DNA of 64,000 nt, taken from positions 702,448 to 766,447 of the forward strand of contig NZ_WJXZ01000014.1 in the NCBI RefSeq assembly GCF_009668025.1, in the 5' to 3' direction. The DNA is from Larkinella terrae. GTDB taxonomy: Bacteria > Bacteroidota > Bacteroidia > Cytophagales > Spirosomataceae. Below the pieces are notes generated by a model. That model saw only the letters and a program-made list of their open reading frames with translations. It did no database searches and had not been told where the DNA came from. Made by a program: the position numbers and the translations under genes. Positions 34,251-43,633 of this stretch are shown piece by piece. The number at the start of each line of letters is the position of its first letter. Position 1 is the first letter of the stretch.

Positions 34251-36056
34251 ATGAATGGTACTTTCGTTTCTGTTAAAAACTTAACTTTCAGTAAGTGGCA
34301 AACTGGCCTAATTTATGCTATTCAACGAGTCTGGCGCTGGTGGTTAAGCGGTCATCCATCCTTCATGACAAGACAAAATCGATTCGGAATTTTAGCGGGA
34401 ATCGGACTGGTTACTGTCCTGGTAGCAGCCAGTCAATTTTTTTCAAAAATCAGCCCGGGAACTGTAACAGGTACGATTCCGGATTCGTTGGAAACCCTGA
34501 TCGGTGTATACAATCCCAACTATCAGCCTGATCGTCAGCCAGTAAAGGATTTGTACCACCTGGAAATTGTTCTGGACCGTTCAACCGATCCGGTGAACTT
34601 GCAAGACCGGTATTTCAAGATACAGGCAGACTTACCTTACCTGATTACGCTGAAAATTTCCGATTCCTTTGGGCGAAATAGCCTGAATGATCTTCGGGAT
34701 GGCAGTTTTGATGAAGCCATTCAGGCCCTCTGCGCTGAAATTTCGGCCATTAGCCAGCCGGTTTATCTCCGGTTGTGCCCCGAAATGGAAGTGCCGGTGC
34801 ATCGCTTCAATTGGCAATACCAATCGCCCGTCACTTATATTCAGGCTTTTCAACGGGTTTCCCGCCTTTGCAAGGCAAGGCTCCCCGCCGTACAAATGGT
34901 CTGGGCACCAGCCGGTTATCCGGGAGCTGATGAATACTGGCCCGGTGATAGCGCCGTTGACCTGATCTCGATTACCGTGGATAGCCCGTCCGAGCAACTG
35001 ACCACGGCTTATCCGCGCATTGCTGACCCGTACACGGCTATCCGGCGGAAACTGCATCGGTTGCGGTTTATGCCAAAAACCGTCCTGATTCTGGGGGATC
35101 AGTCGGTTAAAAAAAGCATTGACGCCGGGCAGTTAACCAAAACCTTAGCTCGTCTGCAGCAGGAAGAAACCGCTCTTTTTCCCACCTTGGGTTCTCCACG
35201 CGCGGCTGTCAGCGCGAAAGTCCGGACTGCCCGGCCGGAAATCGGCGTTTACGATCCCAAGGAGCTTTTAGTGAAAAATCAGGCTTTGCGGGCGGAGCAT
35301 CTGTTCTTCGATCTGGAAAGCATCCAAACCGGAACGTTCCGCAAAGCCCTGAACGCGACGCTGGCCCGGCGGCACGATGTGATTCTGACGATTGAACCCT
35401 GGCGGGACACCAAACCGCGCCGGGACACCTGCGTGCTGTGCAACGTGACCAACGGGGTGTATGACGAAGAATTTCGGGAAGTCTACCGGGCCATTTCCCG
35501 GACCCGGCAGACGGTTTACCTGCGGTTTGCCCACGAAATGGAGATTCCGATTCGTCGGTATGCCTGGCAAAGTCAGGACCCGATTCTGTACATCAGGGCC
35601 TACCGGTATTTCATGACATTTGATTCTGCCGGGAGCCGAAATATCAAAAAAGTGTGGGGACCCGCCGGGGACCGCGGTTCGATGGAGTGGTGGCCGGGTG
35701 CGGATGTGGTCGATTACATAAGTGTTGCCATTTACGGGCTGCCCGACAAAAACATTACCGATCCCCGGCAGCAGGAAACCTTTCGGGACATTTTTAACCG
35801 CAAATTTTACCGGATGCGGTTTTCCAGCAAACCGCTTTTTATTACGGAATTTGGCGTGAAAGGGCCGGAGGATTTTCAGCGGAAATGGCTGAACGACGCG
35901 GCCGACGTGATTCGAAACCAACCGGATGTGGTGGGCGTATGCTACTTCAACCTGGCGGACAATCCGAAGGTTTGGGGAAACATGCCCGCGCCGGACTGGA
36001 GCATTAGCCCGGCGACCTTCAACCACTTCGTCAGTCAGTTAAACCCGAACTTGTAA
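34251..36056 (+). CDS. Membrane-anchored protein with two tandem GH26-like domains, the first degenerate
   Basis: An N-terminal membrane segment (FGILAGIGLVTVLVAASQFF) anchors the protein; starts at 34251 or 34365 are both possible. Two homologous barrels follow. The first (about residues 80-300) has YLRLCPEMEVPVHRFNWQY and VWAPAGYPGADEYWPGD, but its expected nucleophile strand reads LILGDQS. The second (about 325-600) has YLRFAHEMEIPIRRYAWQS, KVWGPAGDRG...WWPGADVVDYIS and LFITEFGVKG, with plausible acid/base (HEME) and nucleophile (TEFG) glutamates of clan GH-A, closest to GH26. The stop overlaps the next start (TAATG), indicating translational coupling. The neighbouring GT2 synthase carries a third copy of the domain. 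A role in trimming or length control of a polysaccharide is inference. Confidence 0.75.
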   Translation: MNGTFVSVKNLTFSKWQTGLIYAIQRVWRWWLSGHPSFMTRQNRFGILAGIGLVTVLVAASQFFSKISPGTVTGTIPDSLETLIGVYNPNYQPDRQPVKDLYHLEIVLDRSTDPVNLQDRYFKIQADLPYLITLKISDSFGRNSLNDLRDGSFDEAIQALCAEISAISQPVYLRLCPEMEVPVHRFNWQYQSPVTYIQAFQRVSRLCKARLPAVQMVWAPAGYPGADEYWPGDSAVDLISITVDSPSEQLTTAYPRIADPYTAIRRKLHRLRFMPKTVLILGDQSVKKSIDAGQLTKTLARLQQEETALFPTLGSPRAAVSAKVRTARPEIGVYDPKELLVKNQALRAEHLFFDLESIQTGTFRKALNATLARRHDVILTIEPWRDTKPRRDTCVLCNVTNGVYDEEFREVYRAISRTRQTVYLRFAHEMEIPIRRYAWQSQDPILYIRAYRYFMTFDSAGSRNIKKVWGPAGDRGSMEWWPGADVVDYISVAIYGLPDKNITDPRQQETFRDIFNRKFYRMRFSSKPLFITEFGVKGPEDFQRKWLNDAADVIRNQPDVVGVCYFNLADNPKVWGNMPAPDWSISPATFNHFVSQLNPNL

Positions 36057-37441
36057 TGGGGAAGGAAACCGGACCGTTTCGGAGGAGAAGTTGCTGGTTT
36101 ACAGGTAAAACCGGCCGGTTGTTGTTTTTGCTGTTCTGGCTCCTGCCAGGTTGCGGTTTTCTCACCGGCTGTGGAGAGTCACCGTCTACCTCGTCGCGGG
36201 CGACAGCCACGGAGAACGCGGTCCGGATTTCCTGGGTGGGGGATTCGGCCGTACTTTCCCGGCGGGGGCAGCCTTATTTTATCCAGGGCGCCGGGGGCCA
36301 AAGCCGGTTAAAACGTTTAAAGGAGTGCGGAGGCAATTCGATTCGGATCTGGGACGACAACGACGCCGACCGGATTTTGAAGCAGGCGGATCAACTGGAT
36401 TTAACGGTTTTGTTTGGGTTGTGGGTCGAACGGGAGCGCGACGGGTTCAATTATTACGACGACCGGGCCGTCCGGAAACAAGTTGAGCAAATCCGCCAGA
36501 CCGTTCTAAAATACCGGCATCATCCTTCGCTGCTGATGTGGTGCCTCGGTAACGAGTGGAATTTAAAGGCCCGCAATATTTCAGTTTATGATGAAATCAA
36601 CCGGATTGCCAAAATGATCCATGAGCTGGACCCCGACCACCCCGTCACCACCGCCATTGGTACCAACCGGGCCCAAATTCTGCAGTTGATCAAGGAGCGC
36701 TGCCCGGAAATCGATGTCCTGTCCGTGAATGTTTACGGGGGCATTCACGAGCTACGGGGGCTTCTGGACGAAAGTGGATGGACCAAACCGTACCTCATTT
36801 CAGAGTTTGGCCCGCTGGGACATTGGGAGAGTAAGCAGACCGACTGGCAGATGCCGATCGAGCCTTTTAGCGACCGAAAAAGTGAATTTGTGCGAGCGAA
36901 TTATCAGAAATACATCCGTCCCCGGCCTAAAAACTGCCTGGGGTCGTACGTCTTTTTGTGGGGATACAAAGAGGAAGGAACGCATACCTGGTACAGCTTT
37001 TTTGACGCTAAAGGCCGGGAAACCGCCCTGGTCGGAACCATGCAGACCTTGTGGACGGGGAAACCGCCGGAGAATGTTGCGCCCGTTATTCATCAGATGC
37101 TGATTAATCAGCGGGAGGTGAGCTTCCAGGCGTTTTTGCCCTCGGATTCTCTTTATCGGGTTGAGGTCGTGGCTTCCGACCCGGACCGTGACAACTTAAC
37201 CTACTTCTGGGAAATCAGGCCCCAGGCCGAGCAGTGGCTGGAGGATGATTTCCACGATATGCCGCTGCTGGCGGAGGATGATCTGATCAAAACCGCCCAT
37301 CAGCCGGTTACATCTTTTCAGCTGCCGCGACTGCCGGGGGCTTACCGGCTTTACGTGTACGCGTACGATACTCACCATCACGTGGCTACTGCCAATGTGC
37401 CCATTCTGATTAGAGAGGACGATAAAAAGAGTCACCAATAG
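36056..37441 (+). CDS. GH2-like (clan GH-A) lipoprotein glycosidase with C-terminal PKD-like domain
   Basis: The start codon overlaps the stop of the upstream tandem GH26-like gene. A hydrophobic leader ends in LLPGCGFLTGCGES, a probable lipobox. The catalytic barrel shows KECGGNSIRIWDD, LMWCLGNEWNLKARN (acid/base glutamate in GNEW) and YLISEFGPLGHWE (nucleophile glutamate), the signatures of the GH2 TIM-barrel domain, but it lacks the two N-terminal sandwich domains of full GH2 enzymes. A PKD-like sandwich follows (YRVEVVASDPDRDNLTYFWEI, PGAYRLYVYAYD). It likely works with the partner gene on the same polysaccharide; specificity is unknown. Confidence 0.8.
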   Translation: MGKETGPFRRRSCWFTGKTGRLLFLLFWLLPGCGFLTGCGESPSTSSRATATENAVRISWVGDSAVLSRRGQPYFIQGAGGQSRLKRLKECGGNSIRIWDDNDADRILKQADQLDLTVLFGLWVERERDGFNYYDDRAVRKQVEQIRQTVLKYRHHPSLLMWCLGNEWNLKARNISVYDEINRIAKMIHELDPDHPVTTAIGTNRAQILQLIKERCPEIDVLSVNVYGGIHELRGLLDESGWTKPYLISEFGPLGHWESKQTDWQMPIEPFSDRKSEFVRANYQKYIRPRPKNCLGSYVFLWGYKEEGTHTWYSFFDAKGRETALVGTMQTLWTGKPPENVAPVIHQMLINQREVSFQAFLPSDSLYRVEVVASDPDRDNLTYFWEIRPQAEQWLEDDFHDMPLLAEDDLIKTAHQPVTSFQLPRLPGAYRLYVYAYDTHHHVATANVPILIREDDKKSHQ

Positions 37442-37456
37442 AAAACCGCCCTCGGA

Positions 37457-39952
37457 TTACTCGCGCAAAAGGCCCCGGATTTCGGGATACCGCTCCCGAA
37501 TGTGTTCCATCGCCCGGGTTTGCCAGCGAACCTGTTCATCGGTCAGACGCGTTTGCATCTTCGTAATGAAAACCGGTTTTTGATGGAGTTCGTTGGTCGC
37601 TTCACGGGTAAGCGTATGGCGATGCGGCTGATAGAGCGCTGAAAAGGAATGACTCTCTCCGTCGTTAGCCGTAGCAGGGTCATTGACGATTTCCAGGCCG
37701 ATCCAGTCAACGGACGAATGACCAGGGTAGTAGGAGAAAATGGTGTAGGGGTGTGCCGGGCACCACATCCAAACGAGATTTGTGGCTTTCTTTTGCTGGC
37801 CATACCGGGCCAGATACCGGAAAGCCTGCCTGTATTTCAGTAAAAGTTCGGTTTTTCGGGTTCCCCAGACCCGGGCTGTGTCATCAAAATAAGGAGCAAA
37901 CGAAACCACAACCGGGCGATTGTACCGCCTGATTTTCCCGGTAAGCCGATTGAGCAGCGGGTTGTATTGACCCCGTAATAGCTTATCCAGAAAAGCCCGG
38001 ATCGAAGAATCGGTTGGAGCGACGGCCAAATCGGGTTCCAGATACAACAGGGGGATTCCGTTCGTTTTCGGGTCCAGCCCTGGGCTGATTTTCAATCCAT
38101 TCTGTGTCGGTGACCAGCTTAGATGCTGAATCCGAATAGCTGGCTGGCCTGCCGTCTTCCGGTTGGTCGGAAACGAAGCGGAACCCGTGCCGTAATAAAA
38201 AGGCTGGGTGGTTGCGTAACGAACGTCGCCCGGTTTTTCATGAAAAGACTCGTGCAGGGTGTAACCCGCTAAGGTGACCGCCACTAAAATCAGGCCGATA
38301 AACACCGGGGTCGTGGCAGCCCGGGTGGAGCCGTAAATATCGTAGCGGAACCGCCAGACGTTCATTCCCTTCAACCCGATGACGGACCGGCGGAATCGGC
38401 TGTTTCGAAGGTATAACCGGAGCGTAGCGAGCAATTTTTCCTGTCCAATCAGCACGTTAACGCCGGTCACCAGCGCATTGATCAGGGCAAAGCCAATCAT
38501 CAGAACGACGTATTTATTACCGACCGAAAGCAAACCGTAGTAAAACAGGCAATACGCAATGGCCCCCACGGAAGCCAGGGTTAAAACCGCATTCGGGAGA
38601 CATAACAGGAAGTTGTTGCGCGGACGATCGTTTTTGGGAGTAGGGAGATAAGGGACTTCAACCCGAAAAACCGCATACACAAATCCCAGAAAGTAGACCC
38701 ACCAGGTGCCGCTGCTCAGCAGCCCGCCCACGATATGGAAGCCGACTTCGTGACTTTCAATGAGCCAGCGCTGGGCGTATTGCCGGGTCAGAAAGATTAG
38801 GAATAAGAGCGGAATGTAGGCCAGCGCAAAAACGTCGAGGTCAAGGCGGAGGGGCAGCTTCAGCAGGATCAGCGAGCAGATGGGAATCAGCAGATCGATG
38901 AGCTGAATCAGCCCGCTCAAATAATGGAAGGGCAGGGTAAAATAATGAACGCGTTGCCGCCACGTCATCCGGCTAAACAAGCGGGGGTAGGTAACCAGCA
39001 GGAGTTCAAACGTACCCCGGGCCCACTTCAGTTGTTGTTTGTAATAGGCTGATAATGTACTGGGAACCAGTCCGTAAGACAGCGGTTGGGGGACGTAGAC
39101 GGATTCCCAGCCCTGAGCGTGTAGCTGCATCGCCGTGTGCATAGCTTCCGACAGGCCCGCAGCGTGTCCCCCGATGGAATCAAGAGCTGCCCGGCGGAAC
39201 GTGCAGTTGGCACCGATGGCCTGGGCGGTTCCGTAATTGCTCATGCAGATCATCATTGGGCCGTAAAAGCTGTAGGTTTGCTGAGCCGCTCCGTACGCAA
39301 CCAGGCTTTCTTTCCGATTGTAATAGGCCTGAACGCACTGCACAAAACCGATCTGAGGGTCTTCAAAATACGGCAACACCTGATCCAGAAAGTTGGGTGC
39401 CGGGATGTGATCCGGGTCCAGAACGAGGCAGATTTCGCCGGTAGCCTGCTGTAGCGCATTGTTGATGTTCCCCGCCTTGGCGTCTTTTTTGACCGTCCGG
39501 GTAACGTGCCGAACGCCCAGCCGTTCGCAGACTTGCCGCAGGTAAGGGTCGTTGGCTTCGTCGCACAGGTAAGTCGTGTGCGGATACCGAATGGCCTGAA
39601 TGGTCTCCAGGGTTTTCACAATCATTTCATGCGGTTCTCCGGGGCAGAAGGTCGTCAGCACGTCGACGGTCCAGGTGCGGGTCGGGGTCGGAGCAATGGC
39701 CGGTATAACTTTCCAGTAATGGTACCACTCGTGTAAAGCCCGCAAGAGTTTATAACCGATCGAAATGCTGAGCAGAACAAACAGCCAGGTATACCCCCGG
39801 TTGTCCGGTTTAAAGTAAATCAGCACAAAACCACCCAGACAGGCAACGCCGGTAACAATCAACAGCCGAATAAAAAGGACATCCTTCGGTACGGATTTCC
39901 GTAAAGGGAGAGATTGCGATCTGTTTTTTAGCTGTGAACTGCTCCGAAACAT
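37457..39952 (-). CDS. Membrane GT2 synthase (BcsA/NdvB-like) fused to a C-terminal degenerate GH26-like domain
   Basis: Two N-terminal helices (residues about 25-70) precede a processive GT2 domain (about 90-330). This has the substrate motifs CDEAND (D131) and LDPDH (DPD 179-181) and the acceptor motif QQLKWARG (306-313). The catalytic TED position reads SEA (268-270), so the usual base aspartate is alanine, and QxxRW has lysine for arginine. Five or six more helices follow. From about residue 600 a periplasmic domain contains VWMWCPAHP and YYPGHSSVDWIGLEI, matching the GH26-like domains of the convergent gene, but both catalytic glutamates are lost (FAPYF and FITKMQ). Analogous GT2-GH17 fusions are known (NdvB). 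It may be a synthase with an export/binding domain or a pseudoenzyme. Confidence 0.82.
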   Translation of the reverse strand: MFRSSSQLKNRSQSLPLRKSVPKDVLFIRLLIVTGVACLGGFVLIYFKPDNRGYTWLFVLLSISIGYKLLRALHEWYHYWKVIPAIAPTPTRTWTVDVLTTFCPGEPHEMIVKTLETIQAIRYPHTTYLCDEANDPYLRQVCERLGVRHVTRTVKKDAKAGNINNALQQATGEICLVLDPDHIPAPNFLDQVLPYFEDPQIGFVQCVQAYYNRKESLVAYGAAQQTYSFYGPMMICMSNYGTAQAIGANCTFRRAALDSIGGHAAGLSEAMHTAMQLHAQGWESVYVPQPLSYGLVPSTLSAYYKQQLKWARGTFELLLVTYPRLFSRMTWRQRVHYFTLPFHYLSGLIQLIDLLIPICSLILLKLPLRLDLDVFALAYIPLLFLIFLTRQYAQRWLIESHEVGFHIVGGLLSSGTWWVYFLGFVYAVFRVEVPYLPTPKNDRPRNNFLLCLPNAVLTLASVGAIAYCLFYYGLLSVGNKYVVLMIGFALINALVTGVNVLIGQEKLLATLRLYLRNSRFRRSVIGLKGMNVWRFRYDIYGSTRAATTPVFIGLILVAVTLAGYTLHESFHEKPGDVRYATTQPFYYGTGSASFPTNRKTAGQPAIRIQHLSWSPTQNGLKISPGLDPKTNGIPLLYLEPDLAVAPTDSSIRAFLDKLLRGQYNPLLNRLTGKIRRYNRPVVVSFAPYFDDTARVWGTRKTELLLKYRQAFRYLARYGQQKKATNLVWMWCPAHPYTIFSYYPGHSSVDWIGLEIVNDPATANDGESHSFSALYQPHRHTLTREATNELHQKPVFITKMQTRLTDEQVRWQTRAMEHIRERYPEIRGLLRE

Positions 39953-39988
39953 AGTAGGACTATTATGTTACTATGTTCAAATAATAGT
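39948..39988 (-). promoter_or_regulatory. Interleaved inverted repeats covering the GT2 start codon
   Basis: AACATAGTA (39948-39956) pairs exactly with TACTATGTT (39969-39977), and ACTATTAT (39959-39966) pairs exactly with ATAATAGT (39981-39988). The arms alternate, so the two hairpins exclude each other. The first contains the GT2 ATG (39952-39950). This could be an RNA start-codon switch or a cluster of operator half-sites. Confidence 0.5.
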
Positions 39989-40192
39989 AAACACAATGGG
40001 AAACTTCGTGCAAAAAGGATGCCTAATCTCCAGAGAAAAAGCGGCCAAAGCCAATTAAAATACCGCTTTTTAGACAGGATGAACGATCTGTTATAGTCGT
40101 TGGGAGAAAATTTATAGCCCTTTTTTCCTCCAGAACCCACCTTTGATGCCATCACCAACCGGGGTTCGATGGCCCTCATTACTTACAACCTT

Positions 40193-43100
40193 ATGAAAAA
40201 TCCTTTACGGTTTAACTCGTCCCGACCAGCCTGGGGATGGCACCTCCTTGGCCTTTTTTTTCTTTGCCAGATGACGACCTTTGCCCAGAGTAAAACCTGG
40301 TTTGTGAAACCCGACAGTTCGGCGGTGAACGACGGGCAATCCTGGAATACCGCTACGTCCCTGTTCACGGCGTTGAGCAAGGCAAAGGCGGGCGATCAGG
40401 TCTGGGCGATGCAGGGGATTTACTTCCTCTTTCGGAACAGTGAACTTGCCAACCTCAATTATCAGAACTTAAAAGCGCTGGCCAATCGGACGGTTCGCAT
40501 TCCGAGTGGTGTGAAAGTGTATGGCCAGTTTGCGGGGGATGAAAGCGAACTGGCGGCTCGGCACGGCAATGAAAGCCAGTTACGAAGTATCATCTACAAC
40601 TCCTATGTGGTGACCTTCCTCAATGCCAGCGCCGAGACGCTGCTGGACGGTTTTCATATTGTCGGTAATTATTCAGAACACTACTTTAATGCCGATCCCT
40701 ATTATGATCCCGAGGTGGGCGGCATGGTCACACCACCCACCTATTATGTGGACGTCTTCGGTTTGGGATCGACCTATGCAATCAGCTCGTTGAATCGGCT
40801 GGGAAACGCCATCATGAATGTGGCTTATCAGGGTACTTCGGAGCCAACAGTTACCAACTGCCGGATTGACTGTGCCGGTAGCAGCTGGTTCGGCGGCATG
40901 GTCACCAATCTGGCTTATCAGGCTGGTTCACACGCTAACTTGCGGATTCTCAACAGTGCTTTCGATAATGAGGTAGGTCAGTACACGAGAGGGGCCGCCG
41001 TCCTCAATTACGGCTATGATAATGGCGATGCGGATCTGTTGCTGTACAATTGCAGGATGGACAATTTTCAGCTTCTTCCCATCGCGGCACCGCCTTTTTT
41101 CGATGTGTCGAACGTTGTCTGTGCCCTGATGATCAATGCCGGCAATACCAACTCCACCACCCGCGTCCTGAACTGCCAGTTTGACGGTATCGGGGGGGCA
41201 CAAAGTATCCGACAACCCAGTGGTCCCCTTTATGTTCTGGCTAATATTGTGAACGGAGGGACGGCGGAAATGACGAACTGTTATCTGAATTTGTTTTACA
41301 ATACCTTGGGTGGCAAGGAGAACGGCTGGCCGGTGGGTTTTACGGCGGGCGTTACGCTCTCCCATACTATTTTTGGGCCCGGCATTCCCGATCACGATGT
41401 GAATGTCAACCCCCCACCCGGTCAGGGTTATAAGAACGGACCCATCGTTTACGGTGGCCCCACCGACCCGGCCCGCCACCTGATCAATACCGCCAACGGG
41501 ACGCCGACCTTGGGTTCCTGCAATAGCCTAACCACCGATCGGGGCGATAACACCCTACTTGAGCGCTGGCCCGATCTGGCGACGGTGCCCGGCCTGGCCG
41601 ACCGACTCAACAACGGCCCCATCGACATTGGCAATGCCGAATCCAATCCCAACGTCTACCTGCAAACCACCACCGGCGTTAACTCGCTGACCGTGAATAA
41701 AGGCGCTTCCGACGTCAACCTGTTGGGGAAATTCTGCGGAGGAACCGTCAACTGGAGCGCCAACAACGGCTCCAGCGGGCAGGGGGCCATCATTCCCGTC
41801 GCCACCGATCAGGTTGGAACCATCACGTATCAGGCCACCTGTACCACCAATAGTTGCACCAGCAATGCCTCCTCGGTCAGCGTCACCGTGCGGGATGCCA
41901 GTGTGGCTCCGCCCACCGACCTGATGTTTACCAACGACGGCCCGCTGACCTGCTCCAAAACGTTTGTCACGTTAACGGCATCGACCACCGCCACCGGCGT
42001 TGGGTACACCATTAAAAGCATCTATGGTACGGTTTCCAGCGGTTCCACCAATCCGTCCACATCGGTCAATCTGCCCGGCAGTTACACGGTGATCGCCACC
42101 AATGCCGGTGGTTCGGCCACGGCCGTCACGGTGGTGACTTCCCAAACCGCGCTGGATGCCCCCAACTGGTCGGCCAGTGGGTCATCCAACCTCAGCGTGA
42201 CGCAGGGAGCCCCGGCGGTTTCGCTCAATGCCACCAATTGCTCGGGCACGTTAACGTGGACGGGGCCGGGCAGCACTACCGGAACCGGCAGCGTCAGTGT
42301 GCCGACCTCGGCAACGGGCGTGTTTGTCTATTCGGCGGTTTGTCAGGTCGGCAGTTGCGTGAGTCCGGCAACGAGTGCCACCGTCACGGTGAATGCTCCT
42401 CCGGTCACAACCGGTAATTTTGAAGGGTTTTTAACGACGGTCAACTGCCAGGAAATGCGGGGTTGGGCCTGGGATCGTAACCGACCCAACACCCCGCTGA
42501 TCGTCGAATTCTTTGCTGAAAATACGTCCCTAGGAACCGTTGAAGCCAAAAACTTCCGCCCCGATTTGAAGGATGCCGGGAAGGGTAACGGCGAGCACGG
42601 CTATGTTTTCTCCACGCCCGAAGCGGCCAAAACCGGGTCAGAACTGCGGATTTCGGCCAAAGTCCAGGGTTCAGATTACCTGCTGAAAGGCTCTCCTCTC
42701 AAGTTAACATGTCCCGCCAGCAACACCGTGGTTAACCAGCCACCTGTCGCGCCAACCACCGGGCCACTGTCGGCCACCTTGGGGGTAGGGTTGACAACCA
42801 TCCTCCCAGCGTTCACCGATCCGGAAAGCCAACCCCTAACGTATGCGCTGAGTGGGTTGCCGGGCGGCCTCCAATTTACGGCTGCTTCCCGTACGCTCAG
42901 TGGCACACCTACGACAGAAGGTACGTTTCTACTGAGTTATAGCGCCAGTGACGGCCAGAAAACCGCTTCAGTGAATTTGACACTGGTCATCGCGCCGGGT
43001 TCATCGACTTCGCCGGTAGTAACGGGCAACTTTGAAGGTTTTCTCGATAAGGTCGAATGTGGCAGTATCCGGGGCTGGGTCTGGGATCGTAACAAACCCA

Positions 43101-43612
43101 ACAGCCCATTAACCGTGCAGTTTTTTGCCGACGGCGTGGCCATCGGAACCACGGAAGCCAACATCTACCGGGATGACCTGAAGAACGCGGGCAAGGGCAA
43201 CGGAGCGCATGCCTACAGCTTCATCACCCCGGTGGGTTTGAAGGATAATGTCCGTCGGTTGATCAGTGCGAAGGTGCTGGGCAGTACATATACCCTGAAG
43301 GAATCGGGTAAGGCGTTGCAATGCGCGCCCGCGTCCCGGTTATCGGCTGAAACCGGTTCGGAGCTTCAGGTGAATGTGCTCGGCAACCCGGTTTTGGACC
43401 AGATTGTGGTCGAGGTGAGGGGAGCCGAAGGGCAGCCCCTACAGTGGCAACTGACGGATGCCAGTGGCCGTTTGGTACACCAGCGTGAAATCAAAATAGC
43501 TCAATCGGTTGAGTGGCAGAGTTTTGCGGTGGGTCAGCAACCGGCGGGTTTGTTCTTTCTTCGGGTTACGAGCGGTTTGAAAAGCGTGACGACGAAAGTG
43601 CTAAAACGTTAA
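40193..43612 (+). CDS. Giant secreted beta-helix protein with RGWxWD modules and T9SS type A sorting tail
   Basis: The ATG at 40193 starts a signal peptide ending TTFAQ. Residues about 20-480 begin like DUF1565/right-handed beta-helix proteins (KTWFVKPDSSAVNDGQSWNTATSLFTALSKA) with scattered polymorphic coil repeats. Ig-like domains with repeated TNNSCTSNASSVSV and VGSCVSPATSATVTV elements follow. Then come two RGWxWD modules (42413-42715 and 43025-43330) flanking a He_PIG-like domain. The C-terminus (NPVLDQIVVEVRG...GLFFLRVTSGLKSVTTKVLK) is a T9SS type A sorting signal nearly identical to that of the repeat protein at 12405. Surface export is expected. A role as adhesin or glycan-binding shell is inference. 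Confidence 0.85.
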   Translation: MKNPLRFNSSRPAWGWHLLGLFFLCQMTTFAQSKTWFVKPDSSAVNDGQSWNTATSLFTALSKAKAGDQVWAMQGIYFLFRNSELANLNYQNLKALANRTVRIPSGVKVYGQFAGDESELAARHGNESQLRSIIYNSYVVTFLNASAETLLDGFHIVGNYSEHYFNADPYYDPEVGGMVTPPTYYVDVFGLGSTYAISSLNRLGNAIMNVAYQGTSEPTVTNCRIDCAGSSWFGGMVTNLAYQAGSHANLRILNSAFDNEVGQYTRGAAVLNYGYDNGDADLLLYNCRMDNFQLLPIAAPPFFDVSNVVCALMINAGNTNSTTRVLNCQFDGIGGAQSIRQPSGPLYVLANIVNGGTAEMTNCYLNLFYNTLGGKENGWPVGFTAGVTLSHTIFGPGIPDHDVNVNPPPGQGYKNGPIVYGGPTDPARHLINTANGTPTLGSCNSLTTDRGDNTLLERWPDLATVPGLADRLNNGPIDIGNAESNPNVYLQTTTGVNSLTVNKGASDVNLLGKFCGGTVNWSANNGSSGQGAIIPVATDQVGTITYQATCTTNSCTSNASSVSVTVRDASVAPPTDLMFTNDGPLTCSKTFVTLTASTTATGVGYTIKSIYGTVSSGSTNPSTSVNLPGSYTVIATNAGGSATAVTVVTSQTALDAPNWSASGSSNLSVTQGAPAVSLNATNCSGTLTWTGPGSTTGTGSVSVPTSATGVFVYSAVCQVGSCVSPATSATVTVNAPPVTTGNFEGFLTTVNCQEMRGWAWDRNRPNTPLIVEFFAENTSLGTVEAKNFRPDLKDAGKGNGEHGYVFSTPEAAKTGSELRISAKVQGSDYLLKGSPLKLTCPASNTVVNQPPVAPTTGPLSATLGVGLTTILPAFTDPESQPLTYALSGLPGGLQFTAASRTLSGTPTTEGTFLLSYSASDGQKTASVNLTLVIAPGSSTSPVVTGNFEGFLDKVECGSIRGWVWDRNKPNSPLTVQFFADGVAIGTTEANIYRDDLKNAGKGNGAHAYSFITPVGLKDNVRRLISAKVLGSTYTLKESGKALQCAPASRLSAETGSELQVNVLGNPVLDQIVVEVRGAEGQPLQWQLTDASGRLVHQREIKIAQSVEWQSFAVGQQPAGLFFLRVTSGLKSVTTKVLKR

Positions 43613-43633
43613 GTTTGATGCGTAAAGAGGTGC

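Noticed and set aside
39928-40179. 83-codon hydrophobic open frame upstream of the GT2 gene
   Set aside because: Overlaps the GT2 start region and carries no family pattern; the interleaved hairpins explain the sequence better.
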